NCBI RefSeq assembly: GCF_011067745.1
Contig: NZ_JAAMPJ010000013.1
Span: forward strand, 1-64,000
DNA length: 64,000 nt
Source: Lentzea alba
Lineage (GTDB): Bacteria > Actinomycetota > Actinomycetes > Mycobacteriales > Pseudonocardiaceae
Direction of reading: 5' to 3'
The position numbers and the translations under genes were made by a program. Numbering within the stretch: the first letter of the stretch is position 1; each line of letters opens with the position of its first letter. Below the pieces are notes generated by a model, which was not told the DNA's origin, did not search any database, and worked only from the letters and a program-made list of their open reading frames with translations. Below are positions 25,731 through 34,399 of the stretch, in pieces.

Positions 25731-26860
25731 AGCGACCAGTCGATGTCGGCGTAGATCGCGGCGTGGTCGCTGGCCGCGTGCACCTCGTTGGTCATGGTTT
25801 CGTAGACGTCCCAACGGTTCTTGGTCCGCGGCCCGCGCCACACCCCCTTGCGGAAGACACCGCCGCCGACCGCCTTGGCGAACAGCTCGGGGGTGAGCAG
25901 GACGTAGTCGATCTTGCCCTTCTCGTTCACGCCGCGGTACGTGCCGAGACGGTGGTCCCAGTCGAAGTTCTCGTGCTCGCTGATGTCGCGCAGGCCGGTG
26001 CGCTGGAACAACGGGCGCAGAGCCTCGCTGTCGGCGGTGTCGTTGAGGTCGCCGACGACCGCGATGTGCTCGTGGCCCTCGTCGCGCAGCCGGTTCACGA
26101 TGCGGGCGATGCGGACCGCCTGGCGGAACCGGCGGCGCGCGCCGATCGGGTCGCCGGGAGAGCCGTAACCCTTGGACTTCAGGTGGTTCACCAGCACGAC
26201 GACCTCGGGGCCAGCGGGCGTGCGGACGTGGTACTCGGCGCAGTCGCGGGAGAAGATGACGCCCGATCTGTCCTTCGCGTACACGTGCGTGCGGATGGTG
26301 ATGACCTGGTGCTCGTCGCGGGTCAGCAGCCCCACGTTGATACCGCGTTCGTCGTTGCCGTCGATGAGGTGGACCTCCTCGTACGGGGTCCAGCCGACGT
26401 GCTTGAGCATGCTGGCGGAGAACATGTGCAGCAGCTCGCGGGACTCCGCCTCGACGACGCCGAGCACGTGGGCGCCGACGTCGCGCATCACCTGGGCGGT
26501 GTGGCGGGTGGCGAGTTCGCTGATCGGTTCGGTGGTGAGCTCGACCCAGCCGACCCAGGACTCGCGACCGCTTGCCACGACGGTGGTTTCGCCGGTGCGG
26601 TGCCGCGCGAGGAACCGGCCGCGGATGCGCCGCAGGATCGCGTACCTGCTCCGGTCACTGCGCAGCAGTTCGAGCGTCGCCAGATGTTCCTTGAGTTCTT
26701 CCTTGACTTCCGGCGTGTAGGCCTCGGCGGCGATGAGCTCGTTGAACCGGGCGTGGGCGGCCAGGACCGGAGCCGCGTGCTTGGTCGCGTTGCGGCCCAT
26801 GACTTTGGGGCGCTCGAACATGTTCTCCACGTTGAACGACCCGATTCGCGTGGTGCTCAT
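25727..26860 (-). CDS. Endonuclease/exonuclease/phosphatase-family protein
   Basis: A 377-residue metal-dependent phosphoesterase fold. Motifs are the N-terminal RIGSFNVENMFERP, the glutamate in GVVEAESRELLHMF, VNHLKSKGYGSPG, the VVGDLNDTADSEALRPLF motif and KIDYVLLTPEL, with a closing AASDHAAIYADI. These are the metal and catalytic residues of the EEP (DNase I-like) superfamily. The N-terminal insert of about 90 residues and lack of a signal peptide suggest an intracellular nuclease or phosphatase. The substrate is not known. ATG 26860 matches the conserved start. Confidence 0.88.
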   Translation of the reverse strand: MSTTRIGSFNVENMFERPKVMGRNATKHAAPVLAAHARFNELIAAEAYTPEVKEELKEHLATLELLRSDRSRYAILRRIRGRFLARHRTGETTVVASGRESWVGWVELTTEPISELATRHTAQVMRDVGAHVLGVVEAESRELLHMFSASMLKHVGWTPYEEVHLIDGNDERGINVGLLTRDEHQVITIRTHVYAKDRSGVIFSRDCAEYHVRTPAGPEVVVLVNHLKSKGYGSPGDPIGARRRFRQAVRIARIVNRLRDEGHEHIAVVGDLNDTADSEALRPLFQRTGLRDISEHENFDWDHRLGTYRGVNEKGKIDYVLLTPELFAKAVGGGVFRKGVWRGPRTKNRWDVYETMTNEVHAASDHAAIYADIDWSL

Positions 26861-26936
26861 CGGTTCCAGGGTCGCATGTGGATATACGGGTCCGCCCAGG
26901 GCTGGTCGGGTGATCTTTCGCGGCGGAAGAGTGCGG

Positions 26937-26987
26937 GGAAGGCCCCTTCGGGCTGGGCTGCCGGTGTCTGGGTGACCGGGGCCTTCC
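26937..26987. repeat. 10-bp inverted repeat with a long loop in the EEP/SARP divergent region
   Basis: ggaaggcccc (26937-26946) and ggggccttcc (26978-26987) form a perfect 10-bp stem around a 31-base loop. It lies upstream of both divergent genes, so it is not a terminator of either. It could be a protein site or an mRNA structure of the SARP leader. Confidence 0.4.
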
Positions 26988-27020
26988 TGCGGGGAGGACG
27001 TTGCCCGTTCGATCAAGGAG

Positions 27021-27042
27021 GAACCTAGGATGAACCTAGAAT
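27021..27042 (+). promoter_or_regulatory. Tandem 11-bp direct repeat in front of the SARP regulator gene
   Basis: GAACCTAGGAT (27021-27031) is followed immediately by GAACCTAGAAT (27032-27042), one mismatch. An 11-bp period equals one helical turn, the spacing at which SARP proteins bind direct repeats. TAGAAT within the second copy resembles a -10 element and lies 14 bases before GTG 27056. Autoregulation is a hypothesis. Confidence 0.45.
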
Positions 27043-27055
27043 CCGCTGCTGAGGG

Positions 27056-29674
27056 GTGATCTTGGAGTTCGGGCTGCTCGGTGCGGTGGAGGTGCGCGAC
27101 CGGGGCGCGCTGGTCGACATCGGCCACGTCCGGCAACGATCCGTGCTGGTCGCGCTGCTGGTCGAGGAGGGCAGGCCGGTGCCCGTCGACCGGCTGCTGG
27201 ACCGCGTCTGGGGCGACCGGGCGCCGCTGAGAGCCCGCGAGACGCTCTACGGGTACGTGTCGAAGCTTCGCAAGCTGCTCGAACTGGACATCGAACGCAC
27301 GCCCGCCGGCTATGTGCTGACGGTGGCTCCGGAGCAGGTCGATCTGTTCCGCTTCCGCGCACTCGTGCGGCAGGGCGCGCTCGACGAGGCTCTCGGGTTG
27401 TGGCGGGGCGAGGCGCTGGAGGGGCTCGAGTCGGAGTGGTTCGACGCGCTGCGGGAGAGCCTGCACGCCGAACGCGCCGCCGCCGAGCTGGATCGCAACG
27501 ACGTCGCGCTCGCGGACGGCCGGCACGCCGTGCTGCTGCCGTCGTTGCGGCAGACGGCTGACGAACGGCCGCACGACGAACGCCTTGCCGCGCAACTGAT
27601 GCTGGCACTGCACCGGTCGGGCAACGACGCGGAGGCGTTGCGGCACTACGACACCATGCGCAGGCGGCTGGCCGACGAGCTCGGGGTGGACCCGAGCAAG
27701 CCGTTGCAGGACGTGCACCAGCTGATCCTGGCCGGGGAACCGAGGGGTGGCGGGCCGCGGCAGCTACCCGCGCCGCACCCGTGGTTCACCGGCCGCGCGG
27801 ACGAACTGGCCGCGCTGGAACCGGCCGGCACCGTCGTGATCACCGCGATCGGCGGCACGGGCGGCGTGGGCAAGACCGCGCTGGCGTTGCACTGGGCCCA
27901 CCGCAACCTGGAGGCGTTCCCGGACGGCCAGCTCTACGTGAACCTGCGCGGCTTCGACCCGTCCGCCGAGCCGACACCGCCGGAAACGGTGTTGCGCGAG
28001 TTCCTGGAGGCGCTGGGGGAGAAGACGATCCCCGCCGGCCTGGACGCGCGGGCCGCCCGGTACCGCGGCCTGGTCGCGGGCCGCAGGATGCTGGTGCTGC
28101 TGGACAACGCCCGCTCGACCGAGCAGGTCGTGCCGCTGCTGCCCGGCTCCGACGTGACGGTGCTGGTCACGAGCCGGCTCAAGCTGGCGGGACTGGTGGC
28201 TGCGCACGGCGCGCGCTCGGTGTCGATTGACGCGTTGCCCCCGGCGGACGCCCACGAGTTCCTCACGGCACGGCTCGGGCCCGCGCGGGTCGCGGCGGAA
28301 CCCGAGGTGGTCGCGGACCTGCTGTGCTGGTGCGGCGGGCTGCCGCTGGCGTTGTCGATCGTCGCCGCGCGGGCCGCGATGGAACCGGACTTCCCGCTGG
28401 CCGTGTTCGCCGAGGAACTGTGCGAGCAACCCCTCGACGCGCTCGACGCGGGTGAGATCGGCACCAACCTGCGGGCGGTCTTCTCCTGGTCCGTCGCCGC
28501 GCTGTCGGACGAGGCGGCGCGCGCGTTCGGCCTGTTCGGGACCGTCGGCACGGCGGACGTGAGTCTCGCGGCGGTGACGGCGCTGCTGGACCGGCCGGTC
28601 ACGCGGACCCGGATGGTGATGCGGGAACTGGAGAACGCCCACCTGGTGCAGCAACACGTGCCCGGCCGGTACCGGATGCACGACCTGGTCAGGCGCTACG
28701 CGGCGGATCTGCCGGTGGACGCCGGATCGCGGCTGGCCGACTTCTACGCCGCCACCGCGCGGGCCGCGGCGCTGGCGCTGGAGCCGTTCAAGGCGCTGCC
28801 GGAACACGAAAGCCGCCAAGCTCTGACCTTCGGCGGCAGTGCCGCGGCCATGGCCTGGTTCGACGCCGAGCACGCCTGCCTGATGACCGAGCAGCGGCAG
28901 GCGTTGGAGCGCGGTGCTTTCGACGTGGCCTGGATGCTCGGCCGCACGCTGAACCCGTACCACCTCCGGCGTGGCCGTGCCTCGGACGACGTCGACGCCT
29001 GGCTGGTGGCGTTGCGCGCCGCGGAAGCGTTGGGGGACGAGACGAAGCAGGCGAACGCGCACATGTGTCTCGGCACGGACCACGTCGAGCTGGGCGAGTC
29101 GGCGTTGGGGCACGACCACCTCGAACGCAGCCTGGAGCTGTTCGCCCGCCACGACGACCACACGGCCCACGGCGCCGCGCACCGGTCGATGGCGTGGGCG
29201 GCCGAGTTCGAGGGCGACCTGGAGAAGGCGCTGGAACACTCGTTGCGGGGACTGGAGAAGTTCCGCACGGCCGGGTCGGAGATCCGCGAGGCCGAGTCGC
29301 TGAACGAGGTCGGCTGGCGGTACGCGTGCCTGGGCCGTTACGCCGAGGCGCGGACGTTCTGCGAAGACGCCTTGCTGCTCAACAACAAGCTCGGTCACGC
29401 CGAGGGTATCGCGGCCACTTTGGACAGTCTCGCGCACATCGCCCACCACGACGGCCGGCACGCCGACGCCGTCGCGCACTACCGCGAGGCGCTGGCGCTG
29501 TACCGGGAGCTCGACAACTCAGCCGAGGAGGCCACCGTGCTGGAGCACCTCGGCACCGTGCACGCCGCGGCAGGCGAGGACGCGGAGGCGCGTGAACAGT
29601 GGGGACTCGCGTTGAGGCTGTACGAGAAGCAGGGCCGCACCTCGGAGGCGGCGGCCCTGTCCGCCCGGCTCTAG
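27056..29674 (+). CDS. AfsR/SARP-type regulator: winged helix, BTAD, NB-ARC NTPase, TPR
   Basis: An 872-residue regulator. The N-terminal OmpR-like DNA-binding domain begins FGLLGAVEVRDRGALVDIG, and a BTAD domain follows (residues about 95-240, including ALHRSGNDAEALRHYDTMRRRLADELGVDPS). An NB-ARC-type ATPase starts near residue 260 with P-loop IGGTGGVGKT and contains MLVLLDNA and LVTSR. The C-terminal third is built of TPR repeats. Members activate secondary-metabolite clusters. GTG 27056 is given; TTG 27062 has better spacing to the GAGGGG site. No biosynthetic cluster is obvious nearby, so its targets are unknown. It is convergent with the MFS gene. Confidence 0.92.
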   Translation: MILEFGLLGAVEVRDRGALVDIGHVRQRSVLVALLVEEGRPVPVDRLLDRVWGDRAPLRARETLYGYVSKLRKLLELDIERTPAGYVLTVAPEQVDLFRFRALVRQGALDEALGLWRGEALEGLESEWFDALRESLHAERAAAELDRNDVALADGRHAVLLPSLRQTADERPHDERLAAQLMLALHRSGNDAEALRHYDTMRRRLADELGVDPSKPLQDVHQLILAGEPRGGGPRQLPAPHPWFTGRADELAALEPAGTVVITAIGGTGGVGKTALALHWAHRNLEAFPDGQLYVNLRGFDPSAEPTPPETVLREFLEALGEKTIPAGLDARAARYRGLVAGRRMLVLLDNARSTEQVVPLLPGSDVTVLVTSRLKLAGLVAAHGARSVSIDALPPADAHEFLTARLGPARVAAEPEVVADLLCWCGGLPLALSIVAARAAMEPDFPLAVFAEELCEQPLDALDAGEIGTNLRAVFSWSVAALSDEAARAFGLFGTVGTADVSLAAVTALLDRPVTRTRMVMRELENAHLVQQHVPGRYRMHDLVRRYAADLPVDAGSRLADFYAATARAAALALEPFKALPEHESRQALTFGGSAAAMAWFDAEHACLMTEQRQALERGAFDVAWMLGRTLNPYHLRRGRASDDVDAWLVALRAAEALGDETKQANAHMCLGTDHVELGESALGHDHLERSLELFARHDDHTAHGAAHRSMAWAAEFEGDLEKALEHSLRGLEKFRTAGSEIREAESLNEVGWRYACLGRYAEARTFCEDALLLNNKLGHAEGIAATLDSLAHIAHHDGRHADAVAHYREALALYRELDNSAEEATVLEHLGTVHAAAGEDAEAREQWGLALRLYEKQGRTSEAAALSARL

Positions 29675-31521
29675 ACCCTGCTCAGTTGGCGGCCGCTCTC
29701 GATCAGTTCGTCGGTGAAGGAGTCGAGGGCCTGGGCGAAGTCGCGCTGGTCCGGCTCGTGCCAGTCCTCCAGGTGGTCGAGCAGCCAGCCTCGCCACGCC
29801 CGCACGAGCTGAGCGAACACGTCCGCGCCCTGGTTGGTGAACCGGTAGCCGTCGTCGCCGAACGCCAGGTGCCCGGACCGGACGAGCTCGCGCGCGGTCG
29901 GTTCGAAGATGCCGCCGGGCACCTTGGTCAGCTCGGCGATCTCGTCGAGCGTGGCGACGCCGTCGTCCGTCGAGGCCCGGTACACGCGGCCGAGCAGCCA
30001 TGCCTGTTCCAGTGGCAGGTCGACGCCCGAGCGCCGCAGCACGGCCAGGCCGGGGTCCTCCTCTGACTTCGCGACCACCGTCGAGACGAGTTTGCGCAGT
30101 TCGTCGTAGGAGTTCGACGGCGGCGCGGCGAAGCTCTCGCCCACGCCGCTGTTGCCGGTCGCTGCGGCGCGTGAGGTGTCCCTGAGCTGCACCTGCGGCA
30201 GGAAGAACGCGACCAGCAACGCGACGAGCCCGATCGGCGCGGCGATCAGGAACATCATCTGCACCGTCTCGGCGTAGCCGGCGACGATCGGCACCCTCAG
30301 CGCGTCGGGCAGAGCGTGCACCGCGGCCGGGCTGGCGATGGCGCGCGGGTCGACGCCCTGCGGTACCACCAGGTGCTGGGGCAGTTGGTTGGCGTAGATC
30401 GTGCCGAACATCGCCACGCCGAACGAGCTGCCCATCGTGCGCAGGAAGCTGATGCCCGAGGTGGCCACGCCGAGGTCGGAGTAGTTCGTGGTGCTCTGCA
30501 CGACGATCACCGGCACCTGCATCACCAGGCCGATGCCCGCGCCGAGCACGACCATGAACGCGCCCATGACCCAGTAGCTGGTGTCCGCGTCCAAATAGGA
30601 CAGCAGGAAGAGGCCGACGGTGAGTCCGACGGAACCGACCAGCGGGAAGACGCGGTACCTGCCGGTGCGGCTGATCACGTTGCCGGTCAGCAACGCCGTG
30701 GACATCAGCCCGGCGATCAGCGGCAGCATCCAGAGCCCGGACGAGGTGGCTGACTCGCCGCGCACGTACTGCAGGTAGATCGGCAGGTACGTGATGCCGC
30801 CGAGCATCGCGAACCCGACCACGAAGCTCAGGATGCCGGACACCGTGAACACCCGGCTGCGGAACAACCTCATCGGCAGCATCGGCTCGGCTGCGCGTTG
30901 CTCGACGAACACGAACGCCACGAGCAGCACGATCGACGCGGTCGCCATCCACAGGATCGTCGGCGACGTCCACGCGTACTCGGTGCCGCCCCAGCTCGTG
31001 ACCAGCGTCAACCCGGTCGCGGCCAGAGCGATCAGCGCGATGCCCGCGTAGTCGATCTTCGGGTGCCCGTCGGCCTTGATCGTGGGCAGCGCGGCGAGGG
31101 CCACCAGCACGACCGCGATGCCGAGCGGGATGTTCACGTAGAACGCCCACCGCCAGCTCAGGTGGTCCACGAACAGCCCGCCGAGCAACGGCCCGGCCAC
31201 CGTCGCGATGCCGAACACCGCGCCCGCGAACCCCTGGAACTTGCCGCGTTGTTTCAACGGCACGACGTCCGCGATGATCGCCGTCGAGGTGACCATCAAC
31301 CCACCCGCGCCGAGGCCCTGGACCGCGCGGAACGCGATGAGCATGCCCATCGACTCCGACCAGCCCGCGAAGAACGACCCGACCAGGAACAGCACGACGC
31401 TGATCACGAACATCTTCTTGCGCCCGTACAGGTCACCGAACTTGCCGATGAGCACCGTCATGATCGTCTCGGCGAGCAGGACGGCCGCGACGACCAGGTT
31501 CCGCCTGCGAGTGTCGATCAT
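29671..31521 (-). CDS. DHA2-type MFS exporter with C-terminal winged-helix-like extension; first helix missing
   Basis: The frame encodes about 616 residues of an EmrB/QacA-type drug exporter. It begins at the second helix (LVVAAVLLAETIMTVLIGKFGDLYGRKKMF) and contains motif A GDLYGRK, GLGAGGLMVTS and a further eleven or so helices. A C-terminal cytoplasmic part (about residues 490-616) looks like a winged-helix domain (ATLDEIAELTKVPGGIFEPTARELV). Intact relatives have another 40-60 residues with the first helix (the D-x-T-I-V-x-T-A-L-P region). Upstream bases read partly as that region in another frame (ATIT at 31535-31546), suggesting a deletion or frameshift. Start is nominal (ATG 31521). 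May be nonfunctional. Confidence 0.78.
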   Translation of the reverse strand: MIDTRRRNLVVAAVLLAETIMTVLIGKFGDLYGRKKMFVISVVLFLVGSFFAGWSESMGMLIAFRAVQGLGAGGLMVTSTAIIADVVPLKQRGKFQGFAGAVFGIATVAGPLLGGLFVDHLSWRWAFYVNIPLGIAVVLVALAALPTIKADGHPKIDYAGIALIALAATGLTLVTSWGGTEYAWTSPTILWMATASIVLLVAFVFVEQRAAEPMLPMRLFRSRVFTVSGILSFVVGFAMLGGITYLPIYLQYVRGESATSSGLWMLPLIAGLMSTALLTGNVISRTGRYRVFPLVGSVGLTVGLFLLSYLDADTSYWVMGAFMVVLGAGIGLVMQVPVIVVQSTTNYSDLGVATSGISFLRTMGSSFGVAMFGTIYANQLPQHLVVPQGVDPRAIASPAAVHALPDALRVPIVAGYAETVQMMFLIAAPIGLVALLVAFFLPQVQLRDTSRAAATGNSGVGESFAAPPSNSYDELRKLVSTVVAKSEEDPGLAVLRRSGVDLPLEQAWLLGRVYRASTDDGVATLDEIAELTKVPGGIFEPTARELVRSGHLAFGDDGYRFTNQGADVFAQLVRAWRGWLLDHLEDWHEPDQRDFAQALDSFTDELIESGRQLSRV

Positions 31522-31625
31522 CTCGGGCACCGGGTGATGGTCGCGCAGGTCGCGCGCCCTCGCAGGAGATGACCGCGCCGGCCGCACGCCATAGGGTTGA
31601 CGGCGCCCACGCGAAGGAGGCCGTC

Positions 31626-31958
31626 TTGATCTTCATCACCGCCAAGTTCCGCGTCCTGCCCGAACACGCGGAGGCCTGGCCCGAGATCTCCAGGAGCTTC
31701 ACCGACGCGACCCGAGCCGAGCCGGGCTGCCTGTGGTTCGACTGGTCGCGCAGCCTCGACGACACCAATGAATACGTGCTGGTCGAGGCGTTCCGGGACG
31801 GCGAAGCGGGTGGCGCGCACGTGCAGTCGGCGCACTTCAAGAACGCGCAGAAGGAGTTGCCGCCCTACCTCGCGGAGACGCCGCGCATCGTCAGCCAGGC
31901 CGTGGAGCAGGACGACTGGTCGCTGCTGGGCGAGATGGAGGTTCCGCCACGCGGGTGA
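31626..31958 (+). CDS. Antibiotic biosynthesis monooxygenase (ABM) domain protein
   Basis: A 110-residue protein starting at TTG 31626, chosen because AGGAGG lies 5 bases upstream. It has the ABM/YgiN-like ferredoxin-fold pattern: FITAKFRVLPEHAEAWPEI, EPGCLWFDWSRSLDDTNEYVLVEAFRD and a late HVQSAHFKNAQKELPPYLAETPRI. Members are small dimeric cofactor-free oxygenases or quinol oxidases. It is probably not part of the dehydrogenase operon, 51 bases downstream, but may share its expression. Confidence 0.85.
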   Translation: MIFITAKFRVLPEHAEAWPEISRSFTDATRAEPGCLWFDWSRSLDDTNEYVLVEAFRDGEAGGAHVQSAHFKNAQKELPPYLAETPRIVSQAVEQDDWSLLGEMEVPPRG

Positions 31959-32009
31959 GCCTTGCCCGGATCGTTTGGTGCAGACAGTTCCTCCGATGAG
32001 GATGGCCGG

Positions 32010-32288
32010 ATGGACGCCTTCGTGGAGTTGTCCGCCGAGCTGACCGGGTTCTCGGCGGAGGAGCTGAGGTCGACCGGACTGGTCGAGCAGTACCGCGCGC
32101 TGGCGCAGGACGCGTCGCACGCCGAGATCATCGAGCTCTGGTACACCGGCGTCTGGCGCGGGGTGATCCCCAGTTCCCGCGCCTACGCCGAAGGGCTCGC
32201 GTGGAAGGCCGTAGGGGTCGCTCCGCCAGGCACGCGCGCGCCGGGCTTCGGCAGCTGGGAGCACCGGCCCCGAAGAAGCTCGTTGTGA
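32010..32288 (+). CDS. Small subunit of a membrane FAD sugar/alcohol dehydrogenase (tentative)
   Basis: The 92-residue protein begins at ATG 32010 with GAGG 8 bases upstream. The sequence MDAFVELSAELTGFSAEEL, then AEIIELWYTGVWRG and a C-terminal WKAVGVAPPGTRAPGFGSWE, resembles the small subunit of FAD-dependent sorbitol/fructose/glucose dehydrogenases. Its GTGA junction with the large GMC subunit supports a complex. No Tat or Sec signal is visible, unlike proteobacterial small subunits; it could be exported with a partner or be cytosolic. Confidence 0.7.
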   Translation: MDAFVELSAELTGFSAEELRSTGLVEQYRALAQDASHAEIIELWYTGVWRGVIPSSRAYAEGLAWKAVGVAPPGTRAPGFGSWEHRPRRSSL

Positions 32289-33964
32289 GGGCCGTCGTCG
32301 TCGGCGCCGGGTTCGCCGGCTCGCTGATCGCGAAGGTGCTGGGGGACAACGGGTTCAGCGTGCTCGTGCTGGAGGCGGGTGCGGACACCGACCACGACGA
32401 GGCCGTCGAGAGGTTCCGGGCCAGTCGCGTCAAGTCACCGCTGCGGCCGTACCGCACGACCGTCGCCGCGCCGTCGAGCGACTACCTGATCAACACCGGG
32501 CCGTTCGACTACGCGAGCCCGTACCTGCGGATGAACGGCGGCACCGGCGCCGCGTGGACCGGGATCACGCCCCGGATGCACCCCGACGACTTCCGCACCG
32601 CGGACATCGGCCGCGGCCGCAACTGGCCGATCTCCTACGACGACCTGGAGCCCTACTACCGCGCCGCGGAGTGGGAGATCGGGATCGCGGCCGACGCCGA
32701 CGAGCAACGCCAGCACCTCCCCGTCGCGGAGGGCTACCGCTATCCCATGCACGCCTTGCCCCGCACGTATCTCGACCGCGTGGTCGCGTCCGTTGTGGAC
32801 GGTGCCAGCATCGACGGGCACGAGCTGCTGGTCGTCGGCACACCCCAGGCGCGCAACGGAAAACCGGTCGACGGGTACCGGCCGGACGGCAACCTGTGCG
32901 CCGGGTACGCGAGCTGCGTGCCGATCTGCCCGGAGCAGGCCAAGTACACGCCGCACCGGACGCAGAAACGCTGGTCCGGCACCGTCGAGCTGCGCACCAG
33001 ATGCGTCGTGAACCGGGTGCACGCGGACGAGTTCGGACGCGTCACCAAAGTCAGCTATCAGCGCTACGAGGACGACACGACCGGCAGACACACCAGGCAC
33101 GAGGAAGAGGCAGACGTCGTCATCCTCGCCGCGCACGCCATCGAGAACGCCAAGCTGCTGCTGATGTCCGGGCTCGCGAACAGCAGCGACCAGGTCGGCC
33201 GCAACCTGATGGACCACCCCGCGCTGCTCACCTGGGCGTTGATGCCGCAGCCGGTCGGCCCGTTCCGCGGACCGGGTTCGACGACGGGCATCGAGGCGTT
33301 CCGCGGGGGACCGGAACGCGGCAGACGGGCGCCGTTCCGGATCGAGATCGGCAACTGGGGCTGGGGCTGGTCGGCCGGAAGTCCCGACTCCGACACCGCG
33401 GAGTTCGTCGCGGCGGGTCTGCGCGGCACGGCATTGAGACGAGCCGTGGCGGAACGGGTCAGCCGGCAGTTCGCGCTCCAGGTCGAGGTCGAACAGGAAG
33501 CCGACCCCGCGAACCGGGTCACGCTGGCGGCCGAGCGGGACGCGCTGGGCAACCCGCGGCCGAGCCTCCACTACGGACTGTCGGACTACGTCAAGGACGG
33601 TCTGCTGGCCGCGAAACGGGTCTGCGACCAGCTCTTCGAGATGCTCAAGGCCGAGGACTACACCTCGTACAAACCGGACGAGGAACGGTACTTCGAGCAC
33701 AACGGCGAACCGCTGCGCTACTGGGGCGCCGGGCACGGCGGAGGCACCCACGTCATGGGTTCCAGTCGCCGGGACTCGGTGGTGGACCAGTGGCAACGGT
33801 GCTGGGACCACCCCAACCTGTACGCGGTGGGCTGCGGCAGCATGCCGTCGCTCGGCACGTCCAACCCGTCGATCACGATGGCCGCGCTGGCGTTGCGCAC
33901 CGCCGACCACCTCGTGTCCAGCCGGGTCGAGGGAGTTCTCGGCAAAATGTCGAAAGCTCCGTGA
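32285..33964 (+). CDS. GMC-family FAD dehydrogenase large subunit with a putative [3Fe-4S] site
   Basis: A 559-residue flavoprotein beginning at GTG 32285. The FAD-binding VVVGAGFAGSLIAKVLGDNG is followed by EAGADTD. The motif GNLCAGYASCVPICPEQAKY has the cysteine spacing that binds a 3Fe-4S cluster in FAD glucose, sorbitol and fructose dehydrogenases. The C-terminal active-site region includes GHGGGTHVMGSSRRDSVVD and GTSNPSITMAALALRTADHL. The substrate is probably a sugar or polyol, with electrons passing to the Fe-S cluster and then to a carrier. The small-subunit gene is coupled upstream; no cytochrome subunit is present. Confidence 0.85.
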   Translation: MRAVVVGAGFAGSLIAKVLGDNGFSVLVLEAGADTDHDEAVERFRASRVKSPLRPYRTTVAAPSSDYLINTGPFDYASPYLRMNGGTGAAWTGITPRMHPDDFRTADIGRGRNWPISYDDLEPYYRAAEWEIGIAADADEQRQHLPVAEGYRYPMHALPRTYLDRVVASVVDGASIDGHELLVVGTPQARNGKPVDGYRPDGNLCAGYASCVPICPEQAKYTPHRTQKRWSGTVELRTRCVVNRVHADEFGRVTKVSYQRYEDDTTGRHTRHEEEADVVILAAHAIENAKLLLMSGLANSSDQVGRNLMDHPALLTWALMPQPVGPFRGPGSTTGIEAFRGGPERGRRAPFRIEIGNWGWGWSAGSPDSDTAEFVAAGLRGTALRRAVAERVSRQFALQVEVEQEADPANRVTLAAERDALGNPRPSLHYGLSDYVKDGLLAAKRVCDQLFEMLKAEDYTSYKPDEERYFEHNGEPLRYWGAGHGGGTHVMGSSRRDSVVDQWQRCWDHPNLYAVGCGSMPSLGTSNPSITMAALALRTADHLVSSRVEGVLGKMSKAP

Positions 33965-34024
33965 CGTCGTTCGACGCAGGGGTGGCAGCGGCCGAACGCT
34001 GTCAGTCGACATCGAGGAGAGAAC

Positions 34025-34399
34025 ATGCGGTTCATGCTCATGCACCGGGTCCAGGAGGACGACCCGGCTTCGTGGGAGCCGAACGCCGAGCTCATCGAGC
34101 GGATGAACGGGTTCATCGACAAGCTGACCGCGAACGGCGCCCTGCTGACCGGTGACGGAGTGCAGAAGGCGGGTTCGGTGGTGCGCAGGCGCGGCACCGC
34201 GGTCACGTCGATCGACGGGCCGTTCGCCGAGGCCAAGGAGGTCGTCGGCGGGTTCCTGATGGTCAACGCGAAGGACCTGGCCGAGGCCACGGCCCTGGCG
34301 GAGGAGTACATCACCTGCTTCGCCGGCGTCGAGGAGATGTCGGTCGAGGTCCGTCAGCTGGTCGAAGCCGAGGACATCGAGCCCTACCTGAACAAGTAG
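34025..34399 (+). CDS. YCII/DGPF-domain protein
   Basis: The 124-residue protein has the N-terminal MRFMLMHRVQEDD strand, the middle TSIDGPFAEAKEVVGGFLMV segment (DGPF motif) and a helical C-terminus of the YCII-related family. Such proteins often travel with ECF sigma factors, but none is adjacent here. AGGAG (34013-34017) precedes the ATG by a few bases (gaggagagaac). Function is unknown. Its end overlaps the convergent cupin gene by 16 bases. Confidence 0.88.
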   Translation: MRFMLMHRVQEDDPASWEPNAELIERMNGFIDKLTANGALLTGDGVQKAGSVVRRRGTAVTSIDGPFAEAKEVVGGFLMVNAKDLAEATALAEEYITCFAGVEEMSVEVRQLVEAEDIEPYLNK

